Of a stretch of DNA of 64,000 nucleotides, positions 53,039-61,824 are shown piece after piece. The notes below the pieces were generated by a model. The model saw only the letters and a list, made by a program, of their open reading frames with translations. It was not told the DNA's origin and searched no databases. The DNA is from Paraburkholderia caribensis (GTDB lineage Bacteria > Pseudomonadota > Gammaproteobacteria > Burkholderiales > Burkholderiaceae): NCBI RefSeq assembly GCF_002902945.1, contig NZ_CP026101.1, positions 2,604,001-2,668,000 of the forward strand. The letters are read 5' to 3'. The translations under genes and the position numbers were made by a program. Every line of letters starts with the position of its first letter. Position 1 is the stretch's first letter.

Positions 53039-54091
53039 TCATGCGTCGCGTTGCGCGACGCCCGCCGATTCGAAGCTCGCCATCTCGTTGACGAATGCAA
53101 CGGCTGCGCGCAGCAAAGGCATAGCAAGCGCCGCGCCCGTTCCTTCGCCAAGACGTAGATCGAGCGCGAGCAGCGGCACCGCGCCGAAGTGATCGAGCAT
53201 GCGCCGGTGCCCTGCTTCGTTCGACGCGTGCGCGAACACGCAGTAGTCGCGCACGGCGGGCGCGAATGCATCGGCCACCAGCAGCGCGGACGTCGCGATG
53301 AAACCATCGACGACGATCGTCATGCGTGCCGCCGCCGCTGCCAGGTACGCACCCGCCATCATTGCAATCTCGAAGCCGCCGAAGGTTGCGAGCACATCGA
53401 GCGGATCATTCAATGCCGGGTGATACGCAAGCGCCGCCGCCAGCACGTTGCGCTTCTTCACGAGCCAGGCGTTGTCGAGGCCCGTGCCGCGCCCGACGCA
53501 ATCGTCGACGGGCACGCCGCACAGGCGGCTCATCAGGCACGCAGCCGACGACGTGTTCGCAATGCCCATTTCGCCGAAGCCGATCACGTTGGTGCCGAGC
53601 GACGCATGATGACGAACACGGTCCGCGCCCGCGCGCATCGCGGCGAGTGCTTCGTCGCGCGTCATGGCCGGCTCTTGCGCGAAGTTGCGCGTGCCACGGG
53701 CGATGGGGATATCGACGAGCCTTTCGTGCGGCGCGAACTCATGCGCGACACCTGCATTCACCACTTCGAGTTCGAGGCCCGCCACGCGGCTGAACGCATT
53801 GATCGCCGCCCCGCCCGCGAGAAAATTGAGCACCATCTGCGCCGTCACCGCTTGCGGATACGGACTCACGCCCGCGTTCGCAATACCGTGGTCGCCGGCG
53901 AAGACGATCATCGCGGGACGTGTGACGGTGGGCTGCGTGCTGCGCTGGATCATGCCCATCTGACGCGCGAGCGTCTCGAGCTGGCCGAGACTGCCGGGCG
54001 GCTTGGTCTTCAGGTCGATAATGCGTTGCATCTCGGCGCGCAATGACTGTTCGAGCGGCTCGACGATAGGCAGGGAATGCAAAGTGGTCAT
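53039..54091 (-). CDS. cobT: Nicotinate-nucleotide-dimethylbenzimidazole phosphoribosyltransferase
   Basis: The 350-residue enzyme activates 5,6-dimethylbenzimidazole to alpha-ribazole phosphate. TKPPGSLGQLETLA, FAGDHGIANAGVSPYP with its catalytic region, GEMGIANTSSAACLM and FGGFEIAMMAGAYLAAA are the family blocks. ATG 54091 (MTTLHSL) aligns with the known N-terminus; ATG 54121 is an alternative only 6 bp from the btuD stop. It follows btuD, placing nucleotide-loop assembly in the riboswitch operon. Confidence 0.94.
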   Translation of the reverse strand: MTTLHSLPIVEPLEQSLRAEMQRIIDLKTKPPGSLGQLETLARQMGMIQRSTQPTVTRPAMIVFAGDHGIANAGVSPYPQAVTAQMVLNFLAGGAAINAFSRVAGLELEVVNAGVAHEFAPHERLVDIPIARGTRNFAQEPAMTRDEALAAMRAGADRVRHHASLGTNVIGFGEMGIANTSSAACLMSRLCGVPVDDCVGRGTGLDNAWLVKKRNVLAAALAYHPALNDPLDVLATFGGFEIAMMAGAYLAAAAARMTIVVDGFIATSALLVADAFAPAVRDYCVFAHASNEAGHRRMLDHFGAVPLLALDLRLGEGTGAALAMPLLRAAVAFVNEMASFESAGVAQRDA

Positions 54092-54127
54092 GTTCGTGTT
54101 TGCGTGAAGAGTTCGGTTCATGCGTGT

Positions 54128-54949
54128 TCAGTTGCGAGACGCTGCGCGCAGCGCCGGAATCAGCGCTTCATCGTCGCCGTCACGGATCAGCACGAGCGGA
54201 TAGCCGAAGGCGCGGCTGGCGAGTTCGGGCGTCAGCACGTCGCGTGCGCGTCCCGCATGCGCGACGCCGTTGCCTTCGAGCAGCAGCGCGTGCGTCGCGA
54301 ACCGCCGCGCGAGATTCAGATCGTGGCACGAGAACATCACTGTACGCCCGCCGCCGCGCGCCCATCCGCTCAATGCTTCGAGACAGTCGATCTGATGATG
54401 CAGATCCAGATGCGCGAGCGGCTCGTCGAGCAGCAGCAGCGGCGCGTCCTGGCACAGCACGGCCGCGAGCGCGACGCGCTGCCGCTCGCCGCCCGACAGT
54501 GACAGCACGTCGCGCGCAGCGAAGTCCGCGAGACCGAGCGCATCGAGCGCCGCATGCGCGGCGGCGCGATCCTCGTCGCGCTCCCAGCCCCATCCCGCGA
54601 GGTGCGGAAAACGGTTCAGCAGCACGATATCGAGCACGCTCGCGCTGAACGCATCGTGCGATGTTTGCGGCATCAACGCACGGCGCTGCGCGAGGCGCGC
54701 GAGCGGCCATGCGTTCACCTGCATTCCGTCCAGTTCGATGTGTCCTTTCGCTGGACGCACAAGACCCGCGAGCGTCGAGATGAGCGTCGTCTTGCCCGCG
54801 CCGTTCGGACCGGCGATGCACCAGACTTCACCTTGATAGAACGTGTGCGTGAAGTCATCGAGCAAGGTGCGCGAGCCGGCCCGCAAGGTCAATTGGTCGG
54901 CATGCAGGGTGGCATCGGCGCTTGTGTCTGCGATCATGCGTGCGTTCAT
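54128..54949 (-). CDS. btuD: Cobalamin ABC transporter ATP-binding protein
   Basis: The 273-residue ATPase starts at ATG 54949, overlapping the btuC stop as ATGA; a longer frame to 54976 lies within btuC. Walker A GPNGAGKTT, signature LSGGERQRV and Walker B LLLLDEPLAHLD are intact, with the switch histidine in FSCHDL. It energises vitamin B12 import with BtuC. The order btuB-btuC-btuD on one strand supports substrate assignment. Confidence 0.92.
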   Translation of the reverse strand: MNARMIADTSADATLHADQLTLRAGSRTLLDDFTHTFYQGEVWCIAGPNGAGKTTLISTLAGLVRPAKGHIELDGMQVNAWPLARLAQRRALMPQTSHDAFSASVLDIVLLNRFPHLAGWGWERDEDRAAAHAALDALGLADFAARDVLSLSGGERQRVALAAVLCQDAPLLLLDEPLAHLDLHHQIDCLEALSGWARGGGRTVMFSCHDLNLARRFATHALLLEGNGVAHAGRARDVLTPELASRAFGYPLVLIRDGDDEALIPALRAASRN

Positions 54950-56007
54950 GCGCGCCTCCGTCGAAGCAGCATCCACAGGAACACGGGCACGCCGATCAAC
55001 GCGGTGATGACGCCGACGGGCAACTGCGCGGGCGCGATCACCGTGCGCGCGACCAGATCGGCGCCCATCACGGCAACGCCGCCGCCAAGCGCGGCTGCGG
55101 GCAGGAGCATCCGTTGATCGTTGCCGAACGCGAGCCGCAGCATGTGCGGCACGACGAGCCCGACGAAGCCGATCGTGCCGCCCGTCGTCACGGCAGCGGC
55201 GGCGGCGAGCGACGCGACCAGATAGACGCGCAGCCGCGCGCGCATCACGGGCACGCCGAGCGCTTGCGCCGCGGCGTCACCACGCAGCAGGACATTGAGT
55301 TGCGGCGCGATGGGCACGATCGCGAGCAACGCGATGCACAACGCAGCGAGTGCGAGCCACGGCGCGCCGCCGCCGTTCAGATCGCCCGTCAGCCAGAACA
55401 GCATGCCGCGCAGGCGGCTGTCGGGCGCGACCGTCAACAGCAGCGTGATCACGGCGCCCCACCCGGCCGCGATCACCGCGCCCGTCAGCAGCAGACGCGG
55501 CGATGCGTCCTGCGGCTCGCCGCGCCACAGCGCGCCGCGTGCAAGACCGAGCACCAGCAGGATCGAGACGAACGCTCCGGCGAACGCCGATGCATCGACG
55601 ATCCACCACGCGCAGCCCGCCATCATCGCGACCAGCGCGAAGCTCGCCGCGCCGCCCGACACGCCGAGCACATACGGCTCGGCCAGCGGATTGCGCAGCA
55701 GCACCTGAAGCAATGCGCCCGCGAGCGCAAGCAACGCGCCGCAACCGAAGCCGGCGAGCGCACGCGGCAGGCGCAGCGTGCGAACGATCTGCGTGGCGAG
55801 ATCGGACGATGCATCAGCCGACGGCAGCAACGCATCGAGCACGCGCGACGGCGCGACGCTCACGCTGCCGAGTGCGAGCGACGCCACGAAGACCACGAGC
55901 GCCGCGATGCCGAGCGCCGTCCAGATGGCGAGCGCGCGCTTCGCACTCATGCCGCGCGCGAGCTGGACCGGTCGGGGTTGCCGCTGACGTTGCACGAGTC
56001 CGCTCAT
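54946..56007 (-). CDS. btuC: Cobalamin ABC transporter permease (FecCD/BtuC family)
   Basis: The 353-residue inner-membrane protein has about ten transmembrane helices. Recognisable blocks are LRLPRALAGFGCGALLALAGALLQ, NPLAEPYVLGVSGGAA, and the coupling region TTGGTIGFVGLVVPHMLRLAFG near the C-terminus. The start at 56007 is 6 bp after btuB; an internal ATG (MSAKRAL) is a possible alternative. Iron-siderophore permeases look alike, but the gene neighbourhood and riboswitch indicate cobalamin. Confidence 0.9.
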   Translation of the reverse strand: MSGLVQRQRQPRPVQLARGMSAKRALAIWTALGIAALVVFVASLALGSVSVAPSRVLDALLPSADASSDLATQIVRTLRLPRALAGFGCGALLALAGALLQVLLRNPLAEPYVLGVSGGAASFALVAMMAGCAWWIVDASAFAGAFVSILLVLGLARGALWRGEPQDASPRLLLTGAVIAAGWGAVITLLLTVAPDSRLRGMLFWLTGDLNGGGAPWLALAALCIALLAIVPIAPQLNVLLRGDAAAQALGVPVMRARLRVYLVASLAAAAAVTTGGTIGFVGLVVPHMLRLAFGNDQRMLLPAAALGGGVAVMGADLVARTVIAPAQLPVGVITALIGVPVFLWMLLRRRRA

Positions 56008-56013
56008 CGCGCG

Positions 56014-58008
56014 TTATTGCTGCTGCCAGCCGAGCGTGAGGGAGGCGCCGCGCCTTGGCGTGTTGTACGTGTAGGCGAGTTCATAGTCCTTGTCGAAGAG
56101 ATTCTGGATTTGCGCGGCCACGTACCATGACTTCGTGATGTTATAGCGCGCGGACAGGTTCACGATGCCATACCCGCCGAGCACCGTGCCGCCGTCGTCG
56201 CGCTCGCCGCTCACGAGCCATTCGCCGCCCACCCGCCAACTGCCGAGATTGCGGTTCGCGGCGAACGACGCGAAATGACGCGCGCGACGGTTCAGGTCGG
56301 TATGCGTGTCTTCATCGACGGGATTCTGGAACGTCACGGCCGCGCGCACGTCGGTTTTGCCCACATGGCCCTGCCACGATCCTTCGATACCCTGCACTTT
56401 CGCATGTCCCACGTTCTCCGCGACGTAGATGCCCGGCGTGGTCTGCACATAGTCGATGAGGTTCGTATAGCGCGTCTGGAATGCCGTGAGCTTCAGCAGG
56501 CCGAGCGCGTCGGATGCGTACTGTAGTGCAGCTTCGACGGAATGGCTGTGCTCCGGTTGAATGAGCGGATTGCCGCTGTACGGGTAGTACAGATCGTTGA
56601 AGCTCGGCGCGCGAAACGCATCGGACCAGCTTGCAGTCACCTTCCAGTGCTCGTTGAAGTCGTAGCCATAGCCCAGATAGTAACTGTTGGCTCCGCCGAA
56701 ATCCGAGTACTGGTCGCGCCGCAGGTTCGCCTGGACCTGGCTGTTGCCGAAGCGCCCCGTGTAGCCCGCGAATACCGAGTTCACGTGACGCGCGGGCGCG
56801 CTGTACTGATTCGAGTCGAGCGTCTGGTCGAGATGCTCGTAGCCCAGTTGAAGCTTTTGATCGCGCCCAAGCGTGAAATCGTTTTGCCACGTGTACTGCC
56901 GGTTGTCCGAATCGTAGCGGTATAGGTAGTCGCCGTTGAGCGACGTGTTGCTGCGATCGTTGCCTGTCGCGACGACGAAGCGCGTGGTCCACCAGTCGGT
57001 GAGCTTGCCGTTCGCGAAGGTTGACGCCGTCTGCACCTTGCTGTGCAGATTGTTGAGATCGGTGGGCAGACCGAAGGGATTGTCGAAGCTGTCGTTGCCG
57101 TTCGACTGAAAATAGCGCAGGCCGATGTCCCACTGGTCGTCGAGCTTGTGGCGCAGCGACGCGCTCACGCTCTCGTTGAAGTAACCGTTTGCGTTCGGAT
57201 TGACGGGCGCGAGCGCCGGGTCGATCGACGAAAAACCGTCCGTCTTCGCGCGCGCGAGCGTGACGCTGAAGGTCGTGCGGCCGTCCTTGTCGAGTGCACC
57301 GTCGACGCCCGCCGCCTGGCGTTGCGTGTGATAGCTGCCGTACTCGACGTCGAAGTGAAAACGCGGCGGATGATTGCCGCCGTCCTTCGTGAACACCTGT
57401 ACTACGCCGCCGATCGCACCCGACCCGTACAGCGCCGACACGTTGCCGTTGACCACTTCGACGTGATCGATCTGGTCGAGCGGAATCTGTTCGAGCTGCG
57501 CGTTGCCCTGGCTCACCGAATCGACGCGCACGCCGTCGATCAGCACGAGCGATTGCGTCGCCGACGCGCCGCGCAGAAAGAGACTCGACGTCGCGCCTGG
57601 TCCGCCGTTTCGCACGATCTGCGCGCCGGGCGCGAACTGCAGCAGTCCCGGCAAATCGCGCGCGCTGCTGTCCGCGATGTCCTGCGCGTCGAACAGCGTG
57701 GTCTGCGGAATCGCGTCGGCGAGGCGCTGCGCGCGACGGTCGGCTGTCACCACGATGGGCGACAACGTCGCCGGGTTAGTGGATGACGACGCGGCCACCG
57801 CAGAACCCGTCGAGCCATTGTCCGATCGATCCGTGGATGTGGCGGATGGGTTCGCCTCGTCGACCGTCTGCGCGCCTGCGGCGAGCGGGACTGAAGCGAA
57901 GGCGATCACGGCGAGCGCAGCAAGCGGCGCGCGTGTGAAGTGTGGGCACAGCGGGCGCGGAAACACCTGGCGCAGATACGCCGGGTGGACAAACACGGAG
58001 GTGAGCAT
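56014..58008 (-). CDS. btuB: TonB-dependent cobalamin receptor
   Basis: The 664-residue outer-membrane receptor starts at ATG 58008, with a signal peptide cleaved near AGA-QTV. A Ser/Thr-rich spacer leads to the TonB box LSPIVVTA (about 82-89). The plug contains DIADSSARDLPGLLQFAPG and VLIDGVRVDSV, and the 22-strand barrel ends in the aromatic GASLTLGWQQQ terminus. The upstream cobalamin riboswitch makes the B12/cobinamide assignment firm. The extended, cysteine-containing signal region (residues 1-45) is longer than usual. Confidence 0.93.
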   Translation of the reverse strand: MLTSVFVHPAYLRQVFPRPLCPHFTRAPLAALAVIAFASVPLAAGAQTVDEANPSATSTDRSDNGSTGSAVAASSSTNPATLSPIVVTADRRAQRLADAIPQTTLFDAQDIADSSARDLPGLLQFAPGAQIVRNGGPGATSSLFLRGASATQSLVLIDGVRVDSVSQGNAQLEQIPLDQIDHVEVVNGNVSALYGSGAIGGVVQVFTKDGGNHPPRFHFDVEYGSYHTQRQAAGVDGALDKDGRTTFSVTLARAKTDGFSSIDPALAPVNPNANGYFNESVSASLRHKLDDQWDIGLRYFQSNGNDSFDNPFGLPTDLNNLHSKVQTASTFANGKLTDWWTTRFVVATGNDRSNTSLNGDYLYRYDSDNRQYTWQNDFTLGRDQKLQLGYEHLDQTLDSNQYSAPARHVNSVFAGYTGRFGNSQVQANLRRDQYSDFGGANSYYLGYGYDFNEHWKVTASWSDAFRAPSFNDLYYPYSGNPLIQPEHSHSVEAALQYASDALGLLKLTAFQTRYTNLIDYVQTTPGIYVAENVGHAKVQGIEGSWQGHVGKTDVRAAVTFQNPVDEDTHTDLNRRARHFASFAANRNLGSWRVGGEWLVSGERDDGGTVLGGYGIVNLSARYNITKSWYVAAQIQNLFDKDYELAYTYNTPRRGASLTLGWQQQ

Positions 58009-58063
58009 CGAAAGAGTCCTGTGGGCCTGTGCGCGGCCCGCTCCTCGTGGGCCGATGCCTGTA

Positions 58064-58084
58064 CAAGGAGCAACACGCTCCTTG
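58064..58084 (-). promoter_or_regulatory. Hairpin between riboswitch aptamer and btuB
   Basis: CAAGGAGC (58064-58071) pairs with GCTCCTTG (58077-58084) across a 5-nt loop directly after the aptamer. There is no T-run, so it may belong to a translational expression platform. Confidence 0.5.
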
Positions 58085-58087
58085 CCT

Positions 58088-58320
58088 CCGGCCGGTATCC
58101 GGGCTGACGACTGGCCGACCCGCCTTCCCACGCAGCATGCGCAGTGGCGCTTCGCACGGCATCGGCTCTCATGGATGGCTCGACGCGTGCATGGGTCGAC
58201 CTGCAGGAACTGCGGTCGTTGTACCGTTGCGAGGACAGCGCAGGTTGGCTCGTCCGGGCGGACTTCGCTCCCTGCTTCCCGTTTAACTGCGCGCGGCGCG
58301 ATACCGCGCGCGGGCACCAG
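58088..58320 (-). promoter_or_regulatory. Cobalamin (B12) riboswitch upstream of btuB
   Basis: On the minus strand the leader begins GGTGCCC, followed by AGTTAAACGGGAAGC. Next comes the B12-box region GCTGTCCTCGCAACGGTA and then the 3' conserved GTCAGCCCGGATACCGGCC. These match the order and wording of the cobalamin riboswitch consensus. Ligand binding should switch off btuB and the genes behind it (btuC, btuD, cobT and perhaps cobS-cobC). Exact ends are approximate. Confidence 0.93.
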
Positions 58321-58556
58321 AGTGCCGCAAGTTTAGAAGTGGCGCACACACGCGTCAAGAAACGCGGGGACGGCGCAGGGACGACGAGGGTGGACTGTTA
58401 GAAAGAGTCCTTTTTTAAGGGTAAAAATGCGTGAATCGCGACGACACACCTGGATAATGCGGCATTAAAGCGCTACTGTTACGTCTCGAAACGAGACAAA
58501 TGCCCGAGCGTGCGACATTCCGCGCTAGAATGCCATGTCTTTAGAGGACGCAGCAC

Positions 58557-58919
58557 ATGCTCACCGAACTCGAAACACTGTCACAGAACATCGGCCGGCT
58601 GATCGAGATCAGCCAACGCTACAACGAAGCGCGCCTCGCACTCGAAGAACAGCTCGCACAAGCGCGCGCCGAATGCGAAGCGACCCGCGTAGAACTCGAA
58701 CAGACCCGCGAAGAACGCGCCGCATTGCAAGCGGAGCGCGATGCGCTGTCCGCGAAGATCGACGACGCCCAGGTGCGTCTGAACGCCATCCTCGAGAAGC
58801 TGCCGCGCGCTCGCGGTCATGAGCCCGACAATCAACTCGATCTCCTCGCGCCCGAGCAGCAGGTGCAGGCCAATCACGACGCGAACAACGACGCGACCCG
58901 CCACGGAGAAAACGCATGA
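58557..58919 (+). CDS. Coiled-coil protein upstream of zapA (ZapB/TIGR02449-like)
   Basis: The 120-residue acidic protein is almost entirely one coiled coil from residue ~8 to ~85 (heptads through LEEQLAQARAECEATRVELEQTREERAALQ), with an Asn/Asp-rich tail. It overlaps zapA as ATGA. Small coiled-coil proteins in this position are common in proteobacteria and are presumed Z-ring associated like ZapB, but homology to ZapB cannot be shown by eye. It starts at ATG 58557 after a GAGGACGCAG ribosome binding site. Confidence 0.8.
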   Translation: MLTELETLSQNIGRLIEISQRYNEARLALEEQLAQARAECEATRVELEQTREERAALQAERDALSAKIDDAQVRLNAILEKLPRARGHEPDNQLDLLAPEQQVQANHDANNDATRHGENA

Positions 58920-59233
58920 CCACGAAGCAGATCGAAGTGTCGATCCTCGGCCAGCCCTATCGTCTCGCCTGCTCGCCTGAAACGGAAGCGGCGCTGCTCG
59001 AAGCGGTGGCGCGCGTCGACGCCGAGATGTCGAAGATCCGCTCCAACAGCAACGTACGCGGCCAGGACCGTATCGCGGTGATGGCGGCATTGTCGCTGGC
59101 ATCGGAACTGCTTAGGTTGCAAGCCAGCGTGCGACACGGAGAATCATTTCCCGCCGAAGAAATCCGGCGTACAATGCACCAGATGAATGAGCAGCTGGGC
59201 ACTGTGATTCAACAGTACAGCAGCGTGCAGTAA
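58916..59233 (+). CDS. zapA: Cell division protein ZapA
   Basis: The 105-residue protein has the ZapA pattern: KQIEVSILGQPYRLACSPE at the N-terminus, a central helix with QDRIAVMAALSLASELL and a C-terminal coiled coil. It bundles FtsZ protofilaments at the division site. It is translationally coupled to the upstream coiled-coil gene and is followed by the 6S RNA gene, the arrangement seen in many proteobacteria. Confidence 0.94.
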   Translation: MTTKQIEVSILGQPYRLACSPETEAALLEAVARVDAEMSKIRSNSNVRGQDRIAVMAALSLASELLRLQASVRHGESFPAEEIRRTMHQMNEQLGTVIQQYSSVQ

Positions 59234-59297
59234 AGAAAATTCTGGTGGGCTTGATTGTTTCGCGGTCGGGCTCATGTTGTAGAGCAAACGTTTTAAA

Positions 59298-59480
59298 GCT
59301 TCCCTGCCTGGTTCGCCAAGGTCATATATTCCTTGAACCAATGCTATGTGCACGGTTGCGGAAATTTGTAGCACGGGTGTGCGCGTCACTCTGTCTGATG
59401 TACCCGAAGTGCTGCTAACTGCGACCAATTCTGAACCTCAGGTTCAGGATGCCGGCCTAGCGGCTAAGGCGGGGACCCAT
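59298..59480 (+). ncRNA. ssrS: 6S RNA
   Basis: Downstream of zapA, CCCTGCCT (59302-59309) pairs fully, with one G-U, with AGGCGGGG (59467-59474). This forms the closing stem of an approximately 180-nt RNA. The 5' arm contains GGTTCGCCAAGG and a CCTTGAACCA segment like that in E. coli 6S RNA, and the gene order zapA-ssrS is the conserved one. 6S RNA mimics an open promoter and sequesters sigma-70 RNA polymerase in stationary phase. Ends are estimated from the stem. Confidence 0.9.
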
Positions 59481-59483
59481 ACG

Positions 59484-59515
59484 AACGGCATCGGACTTTG
59501 TCCGGTGCCGTTTTT
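59484..59515 (+). terminator. Terminator of 6S RNA
   Basis: A 12-bp stem (59484-59495 with 59501-59512, one G-T pair) across a CTTTG loop is followed by Ts. Confidence 0.9.
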
Positions 59516-59616
59516 CTTTGGGCGCGCGCTTTGTGCAGATTGGCGCGCTCCGCGTTGCAAGCCGTTTGAAGCAGTTCGACGAAGACCTTCCTTTTATCTC
59601 ACGTTCAATCCGACTC

Positions 59617-60087
59617 ATGCGCTACTGGCTGATGAAGTCCGAACCGGACGAAGCGAGCATCGACGATCTCGCGAATGCCCCGCAACGCACGCTGCCCTGG
59701 ACGGGCGTGCGCAATTATCAGGCGCGCAACTTCATGCGCAACGTCATGAAGATTGGCGACGGCGTGCTGTTCTACCACTCCAGTTGCCCTGAGCCGGGCA
59801 TTGCGGGCATCGCGGAAGTATCGTCGACGCCCTATCCCGACCCGACCCAGTTCGATCCGAAGAGTCCCTATTACGACGAGAAATCGACGCAGGAAACGCC
59901 GCGCTGGACGCTCGTCGACGTCGTATTCAAGAAGAAGATCAAGCTGATTGCGCTGGCGGCGTTGCGCGAGCATCCCGAGCTTGCCGACATGCGCGTGCTC
60001 GCGAAGGGCAACCGTCTGTCGATCACGCCCGTCACGGAGGCGGAATGGGCGTTCATCACGAAGCAGCTTGCAAAGCGCGCTGCATGA
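59617..60087 (+). CDS. EVE domain-containing protein (THYN1-like)
   Basis: The 156-residue protein starts at ATG 59617 (MRYWLMKSEPDEASIDDL); upstream in-frame codons overlap the 6S terminator. The single EVE domain is typical: YWLMKSEP, WTGVRNYQARNFMRNVMKIGD, FYHSSCPEPGIAGIAEV and a WTLVDVVF strand. EVE and PUA-like domains bind modified nucleic-acid bases or RNA. In many bacteria the gene after zapA-ssrS is fau/ygfA; here an EVE protein takes that place. Confidence 0.9.
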   Translation: MRYWLMKSEPDEASIDDLANAPQRTLPWTGVRNYQARNFMRNVMKIGDGVLFYHSSCPEPGIAGIAEVSSTPYPDPTQFDPKSPYYDEKSTQETPRWTLVDVVFKKKIKLIALAALREHPELADMRVLAKGNRLSITPVTEAEWAFITKQLAKRAA

Positions 60088-60261
60088 ATGCGTGGTGAAC
60101 AGGCGTTCGCGTGAGATTCGAGCATTCACTCGGGAACCAGACGCCCCTTTCAGACGCCTAACCGCCTCGCAAGCGTCATGCCACGCGCGCCGCGCCACTG
60201 CGTCCGGCGACGCGGACCTCGACGCATGCATGCACAACCTGCTCAACAAAGGAGTCGAAGA

Positions 60262-60999
60262 ATGACCAGAAAATCTGCGCTCGTGTGGGCGCTCGCGGCC
60301 GGCGCGTGCGCGGCGCCTGTTGCACTTGCGCTCACGTCCGTCGCGGCCAATGCGCAAACCGTTGTGCAGCAGTACCAGCCGGCCGGCGTGCTGTCGCTGA
60401 ACGCGCAGGCGAGCGCCGATATACCGCAGGACGTTGTCGATATCACGCTGTTTTACGAACAGGAGGCCAGCGATCCGTCGTCGCTGACGGGCACGTTGAA
60501 CCAGCATGCTGACCAGGCGTTGCAGAAGGCCAAGGGCGTGAGCGGCGTGACGGCGCGCACCGGGTCGTTCTCGATCTATCCGTCGACCGATCGCGACGGG
60601 CGCATTTCGGCGTGGCGGGGCCGCACGGAGATCGTGCTGGAGTCGCACGACTTCGCGGCGGCGTCGAAGCTTGCGGGGCAATTGTCTTCGATCATGCAGG
60701 TTGGGAATGTGCAGTTTTCACTGTCGCCGGAGGCTGAGCGCGCTGCCGGGCAGAAGTTGACGGGACAGGCGATTGCATCGTTCAAGCAGCAGGCTGGTGC
60801 GGCTGCGCAGGCATTCGGGTATAGCGGTTATACGATTCGTGAAGTGAATGTCGGGCATAGTGGCGGCGTGCCGCCGCGGCCTGTCATGATGATGAGCATG
60901 CGGTCGGATGTTAGTGCTAAGGCGGCGGCGCCTGTGCCGGTTGAAGGTGGGACGTCCACCGTGACTGTTAATGTTTCAGGGTCTGTGCAGATGAAGTGA
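60262..60999 (+). CDS. SIMPL domain (DUF541) periplasmic protein
   Basis: The 245-residue precursor starts at ATG 60262 behind AAAGGAG, with a signal peptide ending in ANAQ. The mature protein is one SIMPL/DUF541 domain, recognised by LNAQASADIPQDVVDITLFYEQEA, the GVTARTGSFSIYP strand and RTEIVLESHDF. The family (E. coli YggE, BP26) forms oligomeric rings in the periplasm and has been linked to oxidative stress tolerance. The last ~110 codons change to T/G-ending codon use, and the stop is 8 bp before the boundary motif of repeat element 3. Confidence 0.9.
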   Translation: MTRKSALVWALAAGACAAPVALALTSVAANAQTVVQQYQPAGVLSLNAQASADIPQDVVDITLFYEQEASDPSSLTGTLNQHADQALQKAKGVSGVTARTGSFSIYPSTDRDGRISAWRGRTEIVLESHDFAAASKLAGQLSSIMQVGNVQFSLSPEAERAAGQKLTGQAIASFKQQAGAAAQAFGYSGYTIREVNVGHSGGVPPRPVMMMSMRSDVSAKAAAPVPVEGGTSTVTVNVSGSVQMK

Positions 61000-61007
61000 T
61001 TTTTTGT

Positions 61008-61812
61008 GTCTGCGACGCTGGTGGGGTGGTTCTGATTTTGCTGGCATTCGCGAATTGGCTTTTCGCTGGCATCCGCGTTACGTTAGCGTGCTTCACGCGT
61101 CGCCCCTGTGCGGGGCGGCACCTACTTTTCTTTGCCGCCGCAAAGAAAAGTAGGCAAAAGAAAGCGGCTCACACCGCCAGCCCATCTTCTTATCCACGGG
61201 CCCCCAACGTCCCCACCCTTCACACGGCAGTGCCCCGGGTGATGCTCGTTGCCAACGCTTCGAATCAACGCCTCACCCACTTCAAATACCCCTACCCGGC
61301 CAAGCGGCAGCGAATGGTATGCGCCGCCCAGGTGGCAAACTGTGTGTAGGCCGTAGTGCCTCGCACGCTTCACTCCGGACCGATATCGCACGCCTCCCAC
61401 CCTGTAAGAGCGCTACCCTATGCGACGCGACAACCTACACACAGTTTGCCACCTGGGCGGCCGTGGAATATGTGGCACGGCATGCTGTAACGCGGGGGCG
61501 TGAAGCGGGTGATGAGCACCGCAAGTGCGCTGGCAACGAGCATGAGTCATGCGGTTGCCGAGTGAAGCGTGGGGACGTTGGGGGCCCGTGGATAAGAACA
61601 CGGGCTGGCGGTGTGAGCCGCTTTCTTTTGCCTACTTTTCTTTGCGGCGGCAAAGAAAAGTAGGTGCCGCCCCGCACAGGGGCGACGCCTGAATCACGAT
61701 AACGTAACGCGGATGCCAGCGAAAGCAAAGGCCAACACCCCGACCAGCGAAGCGCAAAGACCAATCGCGAAAATGCCAGCAAAATCAAAACCACCCCACC
61801 AGCGTCGCAGAC
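61008..61812. repeat. Large palindromic intergenic element, copy 3 (spacer inverted)
   Basis: This copy lies between the convergent SIMPL and lgt genes and is the most complete palindrome. Its outer 41 bp (61008-61048) match the reverse complement of 61772-61812 at 40 positions and begin GTCTGCGACGC. Hairpins with 15-bp stems are at 61121-61154 and 61631-61664, bounding 544 bp. Inner repeats are at 61327-61346 and 61438-61457. The left arm is alpha-like and the right arm beta-like, as in copy 1. The spacer, however, has GTTGTCGCG facing the right (beta) arm, opposite to copies 1 and 2. Confidence 0.92.
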
Positions 61813-61824
61813 AAAAACCAACCC

